Source of the DNA: Chitinophagaceae bacterium
Lineage (GTDB): Bacteria > Bacteroidota > Bacteroidia > Cytophagales > Cytophagaceae
Reading direction: 5' to 3'
Length of the DNA stretch: 51,373 bases
Assembly: GCA_028288405.1 (NCBI GenBank)
Contig: JAQBNS010000001.1
Coordinates: 1 to 51,373, forward strand
Under the pieces are notes generated by a model that was not told the origin of the DNA, made no database searches, and worked only from the letters and a program-made list of their open reading frames with translations. This document shows, piece after piece, positions 34,947 through 43,295 of the stretch. Position numbers and translations under genes: made by a program. The stretch's first letter is position 1. Each line of letters opens with the position of its first letter.

Positions 34947-37262
34947 ATGCATAGGTTTATATACCTGTTTGTAGTGTGTATGTTACACCTTTCCACTGTA
35001 GCATGGGCACAAAAAACAGCAGGTTGTTCATTTGAAATTGACGGTACTCTATTGGATCTCTCCACCGGTGAGCCTTTGGAAGGAGCCAGTGTTTACCTAC
35101 AAGAGCAAAGTCTTCACAGCTTGTGCGACGAAGACGGCCATTTTGCTTTTCGCAACTTGTGTAAAGGATCTTATACCCTTTCCTTCTTTCATGTGGGCAG
35201 CATTAAAAAAGATACCGTCATTTCCACTGAACAACGTAAAACGAAAATCACCCTCTCTGTTCCTCGTGACACCAGTCATTTGGAAGAACTGATCGTAACC
35301 GGCAATCTGCACGATACCTTGACACCTCATGCTTCGCATGCTTCCCTGACAGGAATTAATCTGGACCTGGCTAAATCTACTTCCTTGGGAGAAGGTCTGA
35401 AATCCTTGCCTGGCGTGTATGCCCAGCAATCGGGCGTGAATACCTACAAGCCCGTCATTCAGGGACTCAGCGGAAATCGAATTCTGATTTTTAACAACGG
35501 AGTAAGACAAGAAGGTCAACAATGGGGAACGGATCATGCTCCTGAAATAGATCCTTTGGTAGCAGATGAAATTCAGGTGATCAAAGGCGCAGAATCTGTG
35601 CGTTACGGCAGCGATGCACTCGGTGGTGTGATTCTCATCAAACCCGCATCATTGATCGATAAAGGATTGAAAACAGAAGTATACCTTTCAGGAACCAGCG
35701 TGAACAGAGGTGGTGCGGCTTCTGCCAAAGTAGATTGGGCTCCTTCTTTCATCCGAAAATTTTCTATGCGTGTTCAGGGCTCTATCAAGCAAGGGGGGAA
35801 TTATAAAACACCTCGTTATTACTTAAATAATACCGGCATTCGTGAATATAATTTCTCCCTGGCTGCACGCAAAGAATTTCGTCGCCTGTCGATCGATTTT
35901 TATTACAGTCAGTTTAATACGGAGACCGGTATTTTCGCAGGTTCTCACATCGGTAACCTGACAGATGTAAAACGCGCTTTGGAAACCGATGAACCGTTGA
36001 CCCCGCAAAGTTTTAGCTACGACATTGGTAAACCCTACCAGCACATTGAACATGAACTGGCCAAAGGTGAACTGACGTATAAACTGGGAAGAGGACAACG
36101 GCTGAGCTTTGAAGTAACACGTCAATACAATTACAGAGCGGAGTATGATAACCATCGTTCTGCCAATGATGCCCCGGGTTTAGAATTTAAAATCACGACA
36201 CATACCGCCACGCTTTATTGGAAGCACCGCATCAGTTCGCGCATCAAAGGAGATGTTGGAGTAAATGGATTGTACCAGGAAAACACCGTCGGCGGGCGAA
36301 TTTTCATTCCTAATTTCATCAATAGTACCGTGGGTGTTTACTGGATGGAGAAACTGAAATTAGACCGATGGAACTGGGAAGCCGGCATCCGTTACGACGT
36401 GAGAAACTTAAAAGCATACTTCAATAAAAGCGGTGTCATTACAGATTCTTCCTATCAGTACCACAACTACTCTGCTTCTATCGGGGGGAGCTATGCCATT
36501 ACCACTCATCAGCAATGGAACTTCCTGCTGTCACGCGCTTTTCGCTCGCCGGCAGTCAACGAATTATTCAGTCACGGACTTCATCACGGTGTTGCAGCGA
36601 TAGAAAACGGTGATGCCAAATTGGTTCCTGAAGTAGCGTACAATGTTTCTACTTCTTATTGTCTGGAACAATCCAATCTTCGTGCGGAATTAAATGTGTA
36701 TGCCAACTATATTGAAAACTACATTTACCTCCACCCTTCACAAGAGCTCGAACTCACTGTTTATGGAGCGTTTCCTTCGTTTCAATACAGTCAGACGAAT
36801 GCCTTACTGATTGGTGGAGACTTGTCTTTGCGTTACGATGTGTTAAAAAAAGTACAACTGGCCTGTAAAGTATCTTCGCTTTCCGGTGAAGACCTGAGCA
36901 ATGGATCTCCTTTAATTTATATGCCACCTACACGCATTGAACCATCTGTTTCTTATCTCTTTAAAAACACCGGTTTATTGCATGAGCCAACACTCTCCCT
37001 GACGAGCACCCTGATGTTTAAAAAACAAAATGCCCCCACAGACGGCGATTATTCGCCGCCTCCCAAGGGCTATGCTTTATTAGGACTGCAAGCTTCTACC
37101 AAAGTCAAAGCAGGACAAAGCTGGATCACGACAGGATTAAAAGTAAACAATATGCTGAATACGGTTTACAGAGATTACCTGGATCGTTTCCGCTACTACC
37201 ATGATGCACCGGGCATCGGTGTTCAATTATTTGTAAAAATTCCTTTAACCATTATCGATTAA
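34947..37262 (+). CDS. TonB-dependent receptor, ZnuD-like
   Basis: A 771-residue outer-membrane receptor. Signal peptide to about residue 21, a carboxypeptidase-regulatory-like domain (GTLLDLSTGEPLEGASVYLQ...), then the plug: GEGLKSLPGVYAQQSG, QGLSGNRILIFNNGVRQEG, VIKGAESVRYGSDALGGVIL. Near the barrel, RSPAVNELFSHGLHHG followed by AAIENGDAKLVPE matches the His-bearing pattern of zinc receptors such as ZnuD. With the Zur-like operator, zinc is the best-guess substrate. It is followed by a lipoprotein gene four bases later. Confidence 0.8.
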   Translation: MHRFIYLFVVCMLHLSTVAWAQKTAGCSFEIDGTLLDLSTGEPLEGASVYLQEQSLHSLCDEDGHFAFRNLCKGSYTLSFFHVGSIKKDTVISTEQRKTKITLSVPRDTSHLEELIVTGNLHDTLTPHASHASLTGINLDLAKSTSLGEGLKSLPGVYAQQSGVNTYKPVIQGLSGNRILIFNNGVRQEGQQWGTDHAPEIDPLVADEIQVIKGAESVRYGSDALGGVILIKPASLIDKGLKTEVYLSGTSVNRGGAASAKVDWAPSFIRKFSMRVQGSIKQGGNYKTPRYYLNNTGIREYNFSLAARKEFRRLSIDFYYSQFNTETGIFAGSHIGNLTDVKRALETDEPLTPQSFSYDIGKPYQHIEHELAKGELTYKLGRGQRLSFEVTRQYNYRAEYDNHRSANDAPGLEFKITTHTATLYWKHRISSRIKGDVGVNGLYQENTVGGRIFIPNFINSTVGVYWMEKLKLDRWNWEAGIRYDVRNLKAYFNKSGVITDSSYQYHNYSASIGGSYAITTHQQWNFLLSRAFRSPAVNELFSHGLHHGVAAIENGDAKLVPEVAYNVSTSYCLEQSNLRAELNVYANYIENYIYLHPSQELELTVYGAFPSFQYSQTNALLIGGDLSLRYDVLKKVQLACKVSSLSGEDLSNGSPLIYMPPTRIEPSVSYLFKNTGLLHEPTLSLTSTLMFKKQNAPTDGDYSPPPKGYALLGLQASTKVKAGQSWITTGLKVNNMLNTVYRDYLDRFRYYHDAPGIGVQLFVKIPLTIID

Positions 37263-37266
37263 TTGT

Positions 37267-37830
37267 ATGAAAAATCTTACCCAACTCACACTGACTTTAG
37301 CAATGAGTATCTTATTACTAAGCTGTAAAAAAAATCACGACGAAGCTCCTTCACCGCAAGATCAAAACGAAACAGAATTGATCACTACTGTAAGTCTGAT
37401 CATTAAAGACAACGGTATATTGGTAGACACCTTTACCTTCAATGATCCTGACGGCGCAGGAGGTATATCTCCCTCTGCAGAACACATCACATTAAGTATG
37501 AATAAAAATTATACGTGCACGTTGTTGTTGCTGGATGAAACCAAAATCCCTACCGATACTACGAGTTTGGAAATTGAAGAAGAAAAAGACGTTCATCAAT
37601 TTTTCTTTCATCCTTCTGCCGGTACGAACATGACCTTTGCTTATGTAGACTACGACGACCATGGAGTTCCTGTCGGATTACAAACTACACTGGCAACAGA
37701 AGCCGCCAGTACTGGAACATTAACTGTTGTTCTCAAGCATCAACCCGGTGTAAAACCGACGTCTGGCAACGGCAATGAAGCCTTGGGGGAGACGGATGTG
37801 GAGGTAGCGTTTGATGTAACGATACAGTGA
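37267..37830 (+). CDS. Lipoprotein partner of the ZnuD-like receptor
   Basis: A 187-residue lipoprotein, lipobox LLLSC (Cys20). The mature part is acidic and beta-rich (TVSLIIKDNGILVDTFTF, YTCTLLLLDETKIP) with a His-containing strand VHQFFFHPSAG. I know similar lipoproteins only by their position after receptors of this type. It may help metal capture at the surface; that is inference. Four bases separate it from the receptor stop. Confidence 0.65.
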   Translation: MKNLTQLTLTLAMSILLLSCKKNHDEAPSPQDQNETELITTVSLIIKDNGILVDTFTFNDPDGAGGISPSAEHITLSMNKNYTCTLLLLDETKIPTDTTSLEIEEEKDVHQFFFHPSAGTNMTFAYVDYDDHGVPVGLQTTLATEAASTGTLTVVLKHQPGVKPTSGNGNEALGETDVEVAFDVTIQ

Positions 37831-37841
37831 TGTTATTACTT

Positions 37842-37975
37842 CTGTCTACCCCTAAATCCCCTGAAGGGGACTTTACTGTTTACTAAACAAAGAAGCTCAT
37901 CGCATATAGTACGCGATGAGCTTCTTTGTTATAATATAAATTCAAGTCCCCTTCAGGGATTTAGGGGTAAGACAG
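37842..37975. repeat. Intergenic repeat pair of the GGGGTAAGACAG family
   Basis: Left unit 37842-37873 and right unit 37944-37975 are reverse complements apart from two single-base differences. They flank a perfect terminator hairpin and fill the space between two convergent genes. Confidence 0.85.
37887..37929. terminator. Bidirectional hairpin terminator
   Basis: ACAAAGAAGCTCATCGC (37887-37903) pairs perfectly with 37913-37929 around a 9-base loop. It serves the zinc-type operon on the plus strand and the LEA14-like gene on the minus strand. Confidence 0.75.
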
Positions 37976-37978
37976 TTG

Positions 37979-38407
37979 TTAATACAACCGTTCCTTAATC
38001 TCCAAAGGAATCCTTCTACCAAAAATAAAAGATCCTGCTTTCACCGTACCTTCAATTTTAATTTCAGGCTGCATGAATAAACGCGGCAAGATCTGCAATC
38101 CTTCCGCGGCGGAAATCTCTATGTAAAAGGGATACGATTGTTTAGAATGCCTTCTTAATTTAATTTTTTTCGAAACACTCCAATCCTTTAATTCGAGATT
38201 GCCTACAAATACTTTTAGGCGTGGTTTGGAAAGACGGATCGGATAAGCGTTGGGATTATCAATCTCCAGATCGAAGGTTGCTCTCATCTTACCCTCCTCA
38301 TTCGTAAAATTACGAAAGGTAACATTGCCCAATTGCACGTCTGTATAAGATACACAAGACGTGAAAAGGAGAGAAAGAGAAAGAACGGCAAGAAGATTTT
38401 TTTTCAT
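37979..38407 (-). CDS. LEA14-like (LEA type 2) lipoprotein
   Basis: A 142-residue lipoprotein, lipobox LFTSC (Cys18). The mature domain has the LEA type 2/WHy pattern: VTFRNFTNEEGKMRATFDLE followed by IDNPNAYPIRLSKPRLKVFVG, then YPFYIEISAAEG. These immunoglobulin-like beta domains occur in desiccation-linked plant proteins and many bacterial lipoproteins. It is divergent from the amidotransferase gene across a symmetric palindrome. Confidence 0.75.
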   Translation of the reverse strand: MKKNLLAVLSLSLLFTSCVSYTDVQLGNVTFRNFTNEEGKMRATFDLEIDNPNAYPIRLSKPRLKVFVGNLELKDWSVSKKIKLRRHSKQSYPFYIEISAAEGLQILPRLFMQPEIKIEGTVKAGSFIFGRRIPLEIKERLY

Positions 38408-38513
38408 GTAAGTCTATTAGAAGGGAGAAATCACAGGCATAACATCTATTGCTCTTATTCCCTGAGCCTCATTGTTTTTTGTATGAAAACAGAATGTAAT
38501 CTACCAATCTTCA

Positions 38514-38546
38514 CTTACAAAAGTAAAAAATAATTACTTTTGTAAG
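38514..38546. promoter_or_regulatory. Symmetric divergent promoter/operator palindrome
   Basis: CTTACAAAAGTAA (38514-38526) and TTACTTTTGTAAG (38534-38546) are perfect 13-bp arms with a 7-base A/T centre. Each arm holds TACTTTTG (TAnnTTTG type) pointing outward, one per strand: 38535-38542 plus and 38518-38525 minus. It lies between two divergent genes. No clear -33 elements. Confidence 0.6.
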
Positions 38547-38581
38547 CACAGCAAGTCGGATTTGAGCGTTTAGCATATAGA

Positions 38582-39274
38582 ATGAATATTCACTTTTTAC
38601 AACATGTTCCTTTTGAGGATTTAGGCGCCCTAGAGCAATGGGTGGTAAAACCAGGCAATAGAGTAACCTCCACGCGTCTATACGAAGACATTAGACTTCC
38701 TTTCGTGGACCTGTTTGATGTATTGATCATCATGGGCGGACCTATGAGTGTACACGACGAAGATCGCCACCGTTGGCTGCTTGCAGAAAAAGAGCTCATT
38801 CGCAAAGCCTTGGATAAAGGCAAGAAAGTCATTGGAATTTGTTTGGGTGCACAATTGATCGCGGAAGTCCTGGGAGCTTCTGTTTCCCTAAACCCTGTGG
38901 CTGAAATAGGCTGGTTCGATGTAGAGTTAAGCGATGAAGCCTTGAAGCAACCGGTTTTTCAAGGATTCAATAAATCCATTACTCCATTTCATTGGCACGG
39001 CGAAACTTTTACCTTACCTGCTCAAGCGATAGCCATTGGCAAATCAGCAGCGTGTCCAAGTCAGGGTTTTCTATGGAACAATCAGGTATTGGCTTTACAG
39101 TTTCATTTAGAAATCACACAGGAAGGCATCACTGCTTTACTCAATAATTGCCGCGAAGATTTAAAAGAAGGCCCTTACGTACAGGCCGCCGGCAGCATGA
39201 TTCGCCCGGATCTTATTGCGGCAAGCAATAAGCAAGCACTTCAACTCATCAGCAATTTTATCGGGAACGAGTAA
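38582..39274 (+). CDS. Class I glutamine amidotransferase-like protein
   Basis: A 230-residue stand-alone GATase1 domain of the GMP-synthase-like type. Nucleophile Cys87 is in VIGICLGAQLIAE; the catalytic His is in LALQFHLEIT. IIMGGPMSVHDE is the oxyanion-side motif. Free-standing members hydrolyse glutamine or gamma-glutamyl compounds; the substrate here is unknown. Its 3' end overlaps the convergent LysE-type gene by 17 bases. Confidence 0.85.
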   Translation: MNIHFLQHVPFEDLGALEQWVVKPGNRVTSTRLYEDIRLPFVDLFDVLIIMGGPMSVHDEDRHRWLLAEKELIRKALDKGKKVIGICLGAQLIAEVLGASVSLNPVAEIGWFDVELSDEALKQPVFQGFNKSITPFHWHGETFTLPAQAIAIGKSAACPSQGFLWNNQVLALQFHLEITQEGITALLNNCREDLKEGPYVQAAGSMIRPDLIAASNKQALQLISNFIGNE

Positions 39275-39923
39275 ACTGATCCCATACATTCTGCCCCAGT
39301 TGAAGTAATCCTAATCCCACAAAAATATATCCGATCAGACGTTTGCCTGATAAGTGGCCCGTCAATATGCGCGACATTACTTTAGCTGCATAGACGACAA
39401 AAAGATACAACAACAAATACGTTCCACTGACCGCTCCGATAACAAACACCAGTGTTGAGGCTAAGTCATAGGGCAGCCATCCTTTCGCATAAAAAAACGT
39501 TCCCCATACCAGCCAAAAAGGAATTTGCATCGGATTGATGCCGCATAAAAACATTCCATAAGTGAAGTTGGTTTTCCACCAATGATTTTTTTTAATGGTT
39601 TTCCCTTCTACATCAACAGGAGCATCGGACGAAGGCCATAAGGTAGCAATACCCATGATGAGAAACACAGGGACCGCGATCCATTTGATCCAAAAATTAA
39701 TCTCCTGATGGGATGCAATGAAAGAAGCAAAACGAAGAGCTGCAAAACACAGTATACCTTCTATGATGATGGCACCGAAAGAAAACCACATGGCTTGCGT
39801 TTTCCCTTGCTCCATGGAAATACGAATAGCCGTAAGATTTACACCTGCAGGAGGAATGGAGCCTGCAAAACTAATCCCAAAACCCAATCCAAAAACTAAT
39901 ACAAAACCAATCAATAACTCCAT
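39258..39923 (-). CDS. LysE-family exporter
   Basis: A 221-residue membrane protein with about six helices. The N-terminal FGISFAGSIPPAGVNLTAIR matches the conserved start of LysE/RhtB amino-acid exporters, and GINPMQIPFWLVWG matches the second motif. It follows the ATP-grasp gene with no gap (TAA-ATG), the last gene of a six-gene operon. It may export the product of the upstream ligase (inference). Confidence 0.8.
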   Translation of the reverse strand: MELLIGFVLVFGLGFGISFAGSIPPAGVNLTAIRISMEQGKTQAMWFSFGAIIIEGILCFAALRFASFIASHQEINFWIKWIAVPVFLIMGIATLWPSSDAPVDVEGKTIKKNHWWKTNFTYGMFLCGINPMQIPFWLVWGTFFYAKGWLPYDLASTLVFVIGAVSGTYLLLYLFVVYAAKVMSRILTGHLSGKRLIGYIFVGLGLLQLGQNVWDQFTRSR

Positions 39924-40967
39924 TTACGCGCTGTATTTCTGACGCAATTGTTTGCTCTTGCGAAGGTATCCCCTCGTTTCTTTTAACGTCATATAGGGAA
40001 TTCCTCTCTTGTGATTCTCTACACTGATCTCAAACAATATGCGCCACTGTTGCAATATAGTTTTTACCGCTGTAAAAAAAGAAAATCCAGGGTGATAAAT
40101 ATGTCCTTGTTCTGAACCTGCTCCATTCAGCTCCATGATGCTGATGCCTTCTCCTTTCATCAGCTCCTCTATAGAACGGCATTTCAAATCGAAGCGACCA
40201 AAGTAAAAGCCGTCAATCTGTTTGGATAGGGTATCGAATACAGAAACTAATTGTTCATTGATGATATCATTTGCATTTCGAAAAGAGGTACCCCGGCAAT
40301 GATTGCCAATAGGTTCCAAGAGTAGTTCATGATCCTTGTCCATGACTTCCTGCCATCTCTTCGCGTACTTTATGCTTAAACGCTCTGCCTGCAAGGCAGC
40401 TCTGGGGTTCGCATCAACCAATTGCGCCAGGGTAACTGACCCATTGCCTTTTACTTTCAGAAATTCCTTAGCTACAACTGACACTACCTGTCCTTTTTCC
40501 CGTGATGGATAGCGGTAGTAAAAAACACCGAGCTCAATAGGATAGGTAATGAAAGGCTGCACTAACAGATCGTAGGTGCAGTGTGATAAATAGTCCAAGG
40601 CCTGCTCTGCATTATCAATTTTTTCTACCCCATTACCTCGCTCGCCGATATCGGGTTTAAAGATCAAGGGATATGTCCAGCTATTTTTCTTCAACTGATC
40701 CAAAACCTGTTCAGCTTCGAAGGGATAGGCGAAAAATAAAGTAGGTGTACGATATGCTTCCGGTATTTTTTTCAGGATATCAAATTTCACTTCTCCCAAC
40801 ATCCCTCCTGTTTCTATACCCGGATTAGAAGCAGAAAAAAAGAAGAGTGAACGTGCACGAACACTCAGGTATAGCCAATAAAAAAAGACCGGAAAGTAAA
40901 CAACCTCCATAGGCCAGTATTCCCAATGTGTCAACTTGTGCCAAGGCAAACGAAAAGAATTGCTCAT
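39924..40967 (-). CDS. ATP-grasp ligase-like protein
   Basis: A 347-residue protein. An N-terminal segment with one hydrophobic stretch (YWPMEVVYFPVFFYWLYLSV) is followed by SNPGIETGGMLGEVKFDIL and an ATP-grasp core: PLIFKPDIGERGNGVEKI (nucleotide lysine loop), LLVQPFI, and the metal-binding end FGRFDLKC ... IMELNGAGSEQGHIY. It resembles D-Ala-D-Ala ligase-like carboxylate-amine ligases. ATG at 40967 follows the upstream stop by one base. Substrates unknown; membrane association possible. Confidence 0.75.
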   Translation of the reverse strand: MSNSFRLPWHKLTHWEYWPMEVVYFPVFFYWLYLSVRARSLFFFSASNPGIETGGMLGEVKFDILKKIPEAYRTPTLFFAYPFEAEQVLDQLKKNSWTYPLIFKPDIGERGNGVEKIDNAEQALDYLSHCTYDLLVQPFITYPIELGVFYYRYPSREKGQVVSVVAKEFLKVKGNGSVTLAQLVDANPRAALQAERLSIKYAKRWQEVMDKDHELLLEPIGNHCRGTSFRNANDIINEQLVSVFDTLSKQIDGFYFGRFDLKCRSIEELMKGEGISIMELNGAGSEQGHIYHPGFSFFTAVKTILQQWRILFEISVENHKRGIPYMTLKETRGYLRKSKQLRQKYSA

Positions 40968-40968
40968 G

Positions 40969-41694
40969 CTAAAACTGTTCGTCTGCAAATTGTGTACTCC
41001 ATGAATCTTCAAACAAAGAAGATGTAAATGTGTTTTGCAAAATAGTAGTTTCGTGATCCATCAGCTGAATAGACGTAATACTCAATGTCTGCAAACCGTT
41101 TGCGCGTGTTATACGCATGCCATTGATCGGATCAGCTACTCCGCCGTGTTCATGAAAATCGACCATCATTTCCTGTGTCGGAGAAGGAGTCTTCTCTAAG
41201 TATTGTTGCAACCAGTTTCTCTTCAAGGCAACTGTTTCATCGCTGTACAATGTTGCAGAAGCCCACAGGTAAGGCTGATTAGGCAGAGACAGAAAATATT
41301 TTTCTTTGCCGTCCCATCTGAATTCAAACAACAAACCGGCCCAGACCATGATGACAGTAAAAGGTTCTACTCCTTTCAAGTCAACAGACCGGTAAAAATC
41401 AAATGGTGTTTCATACTCAAACGCCTCTAACACAATCAAGCCACGGCTTCTGTTGTAAGGAGGCTGGTGCTTGTGCGAATGGAAGGCTCCGTTTAACAAA
41501 CAAACTGCTCGTTCATCTTCCGATGTAGCGATCCATGATCCTTTGCCCATGGGATCTTTAGGGTAATACAAAGAAAGACCTTCTTCCGTCACATAAAAAT
41601 CCGGAAGCAGAGAAGCCGGTCTTCCGGATTGCTCGTCGCGGTTGGAGGTTAAGATGAATCCGTTTTCTAACGGCACATAACTAACTGTACACAT
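40969..41694 (-). CDS. NRDE/TANGO2 family protein
   Basis: A 241-residue protein whose start MCTVSYVP...FILTSNRDEQSGRPAS carries the Cys2 and the NRDE motif that define the TANGO2 (Ntn-hydrolase-like) family; GSWIATSE and VCLLNG also fit. Human TANGO2 is linked to lipid or heme handling; bacterial roles are unclear. It overlaps the DinB-like gene by 14 bases and precedes the ATP-grasp gene by one. Confidence 0.85.
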   Translation of the reverse strand: MCTVSYVPLENGFILTSNRDEQSGRPASLLPDFYVTEEGLSLYYPKDPMGKGSWIATSEDERAVCLLNGAFHSHKHQPPYNRSRGLIVLEAFEYETPFDFYRSVDLKGVEPFTVIMVWAGLLFEFRWDGKEKYFLSLPNQPYLWASATLYSDETVALKRNWLQQYLEKTPSPTQEMMVDFHEHGGVADPINGMRITRANGLQTLSITSIQLMDHETTILQNTFTSSLFEDSWSTQFADEQF

Positions 41695-42193
41695 ATTGAC
41701 TGCGGTGCTTAAGGGTAGAAGAAGCTACGCCAAAATCTGCGGGTAATTCATACGCATAGGAATTGATGGCAGCTATTTTAATGATCGCCATGTGGTGTAT
41801 GCCATGTTCAATATTATACACCAACTCACGCTCCAGATGAGACAGGATAGAAAAGATTTCCTTTTCATCCGCTTCATAAGAGCCTTCCAGCATCAGTGGT
41901 ATAGGTTTGGCGGTCTCCATCCACTTGACAAGTTCAGCAATTAAATGAAGCGCTACCATTTTATCTTCTTCAATAGCTAAATCGCGTTTGCGCAAATCGT
42001 AATTTACTTTTTGCATGGCATAGCCTTCCTTTAGACAACTGTAAAACTCCAGGATATGTCTCACATGTTGACCAATGGTAGATCCTAACAACAATTCTGA
42101 TTTGGCAGTATAATGCTGATTATCTACGACCGTGATAAAATCAGCCAGTTGGCTCAGCGTACCTGAGGCTACAGCTCTAATGTTGATGCTCAT
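41681..42193 (-). CDS. DinB-like metal-dependent protein
   Basis: A 170-residue four-helix-bundle protein of the DinB/YfiT type. Spaced histidines typical of the metal site are visible: TIGQHVRHILEFYSCL, and NIEHGIHHMAIIKIAA. Such proteins are thiol transferases or stress-related proteins of unknown chemistry. It overlaps the YceI gene by four bases (ATGA) and the NRDE gene by 14. Confidence 0.75.
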   Translation of the reverse strand: MSINIRAVASGTLSQLADFITVVDNQHYTAKSELLLGSTIGQHVRHILEFYSCLKEGYAMQKVNYDLRKRDLAIEEDKMVALHLIAELVKWMETAKPIPLMLEGSYEADEKEIFSILSHLERELVYNIEHGIHHMAIIKIAAINSYAYELPADFGVASSTLKHRSQYVYS

Positions 42194-42726
42194 TTGGTAG
42201 TTATTTTAATGGTAATTAGTACATCATCGGACATCGTCCAACTGTCTTCTCCTACATGAAAATCTAATCTGTTTATTGTGAAGCTCGCTTCATATACGTC
42301 TATCGTGCCGTTCCTGGTTTGCTTCAGGGGCAATGAAACTTCTCTGGTGACGTCCTTTATGGTAAGCTTTCCGGTGATGATATAATCAGCGCCTTGCGGC
42401 TTAATCGCCGTAGATCTGAAATTGATTTCAGGGTACTTGTCCACGTAAAAGAAATCTTCCTTGCGCAGGTGATTGTCTCTGCCGTTGATTCCAGTGCTGA
42501 TGGATTTCGTTTTAATTTTTCCCTCGATGTGTGAGGTGGTTAAATTCTTCGGATCAAATTGTACAGCTGCTGTATACTCCTTAAAACTACCATCCACACC
42601 TATACCTGCATTCTTGATTTTGAATGTTAGGGAAGAGGAGGCATAATCAACAATACGCGCTGAGCCTTGCGCGAAAACGCCTTGCGTCAATAACAGTAAA
42701 GCTCCTATATAAATAATTGTTTTCAT
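42190..42726 (-). CDS. Periplasmic YceI family lipid-binding protein
   Basis: A 178-residue exported protein. Signal peptide MKTIIYIGALLLLTQGVFAQ, then a YceI lipocalin-like barrel (SSLTFKIKNAGIGVDGSFKEY ending; DNHLRKEDFFYVDKYPEINF; TGKLTIKDVTREVSLPL). YceI proteins bind isoprenoid or similar hydrophobic molecules. ATG at 42726 opens the signal peptide. It lies 22 bases after the DoxX-like gene and overlaps the DinB-like gene. Confidence 0.85.
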   Translation of the reverse strand: MKTIIYIGALLLLTQGVFAQGSARIVDYASSSLTFKIKNAGIGVDGSFKEYTAAVQFDPKNLTTSHIEGKIKTKSISTGINGRDNHLRKEDFFYVDKYPEINFRSTAIKPQGADYIITGKLTIKDVTREVSLPLKQTRNGTIDVYEASFTINRLDFHVGEDSWTMSDDVLITIKITTK

Positions 42727-42748
42727 GATATGTCTATTTATAATCACG

Positions 42749-43150
42749 CTACACCGCTTGCTTCTTAGCCACAAACTTTAGAACTGTTGCTTTGACTTCC
42801 TCTCTTTTAAGGGAAAGCAATACAGCGCTGGAAATCCAGGTAACAATACCGAGAATAAATAGTTCTCCTCCGTCTCGCATAACTATTATACCAAGGATAA
42901 ACAAATGACTGGCAATGGCGCCTGACATCATGCCCAATACAAGAACCAATGCATACAATTCTGCTTTGGGAATCCATAATAAGATGATCGATACTAATTC
43001 CAATGTTCCCAGTGCAAGCCTTCCCCAAGGCTCTATACCGAGTGTACTGAAGATGTACACTGATTCTTCTGCGCCCGAGAATTTGAAAAACAAAGTTTGC
43101 CCAACGATAATAGTGATGACTAGTTTAAGGAGTAAGATGACTATCTTCAT
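42749..43150 (-). CDS. DoxX-like membrane protein
   Basis: A 133-residue protein with four hydrophobic helices. FKFSGAEESVYIFSTLGIEPWGRLALGTLELVSIILL fits DoxX-like proteins (reduced to motif: KFSG...LGIEPWGR...GTLEL). The first gene of the six-gene operon. Upstream lies a 5-3-5 palindrome ATAGT-AAA-ACTAT (43167-43179), a possible regulator site. Role unknown; DoxX family members have been linked to redox proteins. Confidence 0.7.
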   Translation of the reverse strand: MKIVILLLKLVITIIVGQTLFFKFSGAEESVYIFSTLGIEPWGRLALGTLELVSIILLWIPKAELYALVLVLGMMSGAIASHLFILGIIVMRDGGELFILGIVTWISSAVLLSLKREEVKATVLKFVAKKQAV

Positions 43151-43220
43151 AGCTGATTTTTAAGACATAGTAAAACTATAGAATCCGATCATTGGAAAAA
43201 GTCGGCAAGACGACAAAACA

Positions 43221-43268
43221 AAAATAATTCTTTAAAAGCTGTTAAACAGTCCTTTAAAGAATTATTTT
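43221..43268 (-). terminator. Intrinsic terminator of the crp-like gene
   Basis: AAAATAATTCTTTAAA (43221-43236) pairs perfectly with 43253-43268. The loop contains a smaller palindrome CTGTTAAACAG (43239-43249). T-rich sequence follows on the minus strand. Confidence 0.8.
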
Positions 43269-43295
43269 GAAGTGGTAATACAACCGTATCGCCTA

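Noticed and set aside
34947-37830. TonB receptor plus lipoprotein considered as a SusC/SusD glycan system
   Set aside because: The receptor is ~770 residues, shorter than SusC, and the 187-residue lipoprotein is not SusD-like; the His motif and operator favour a metal.
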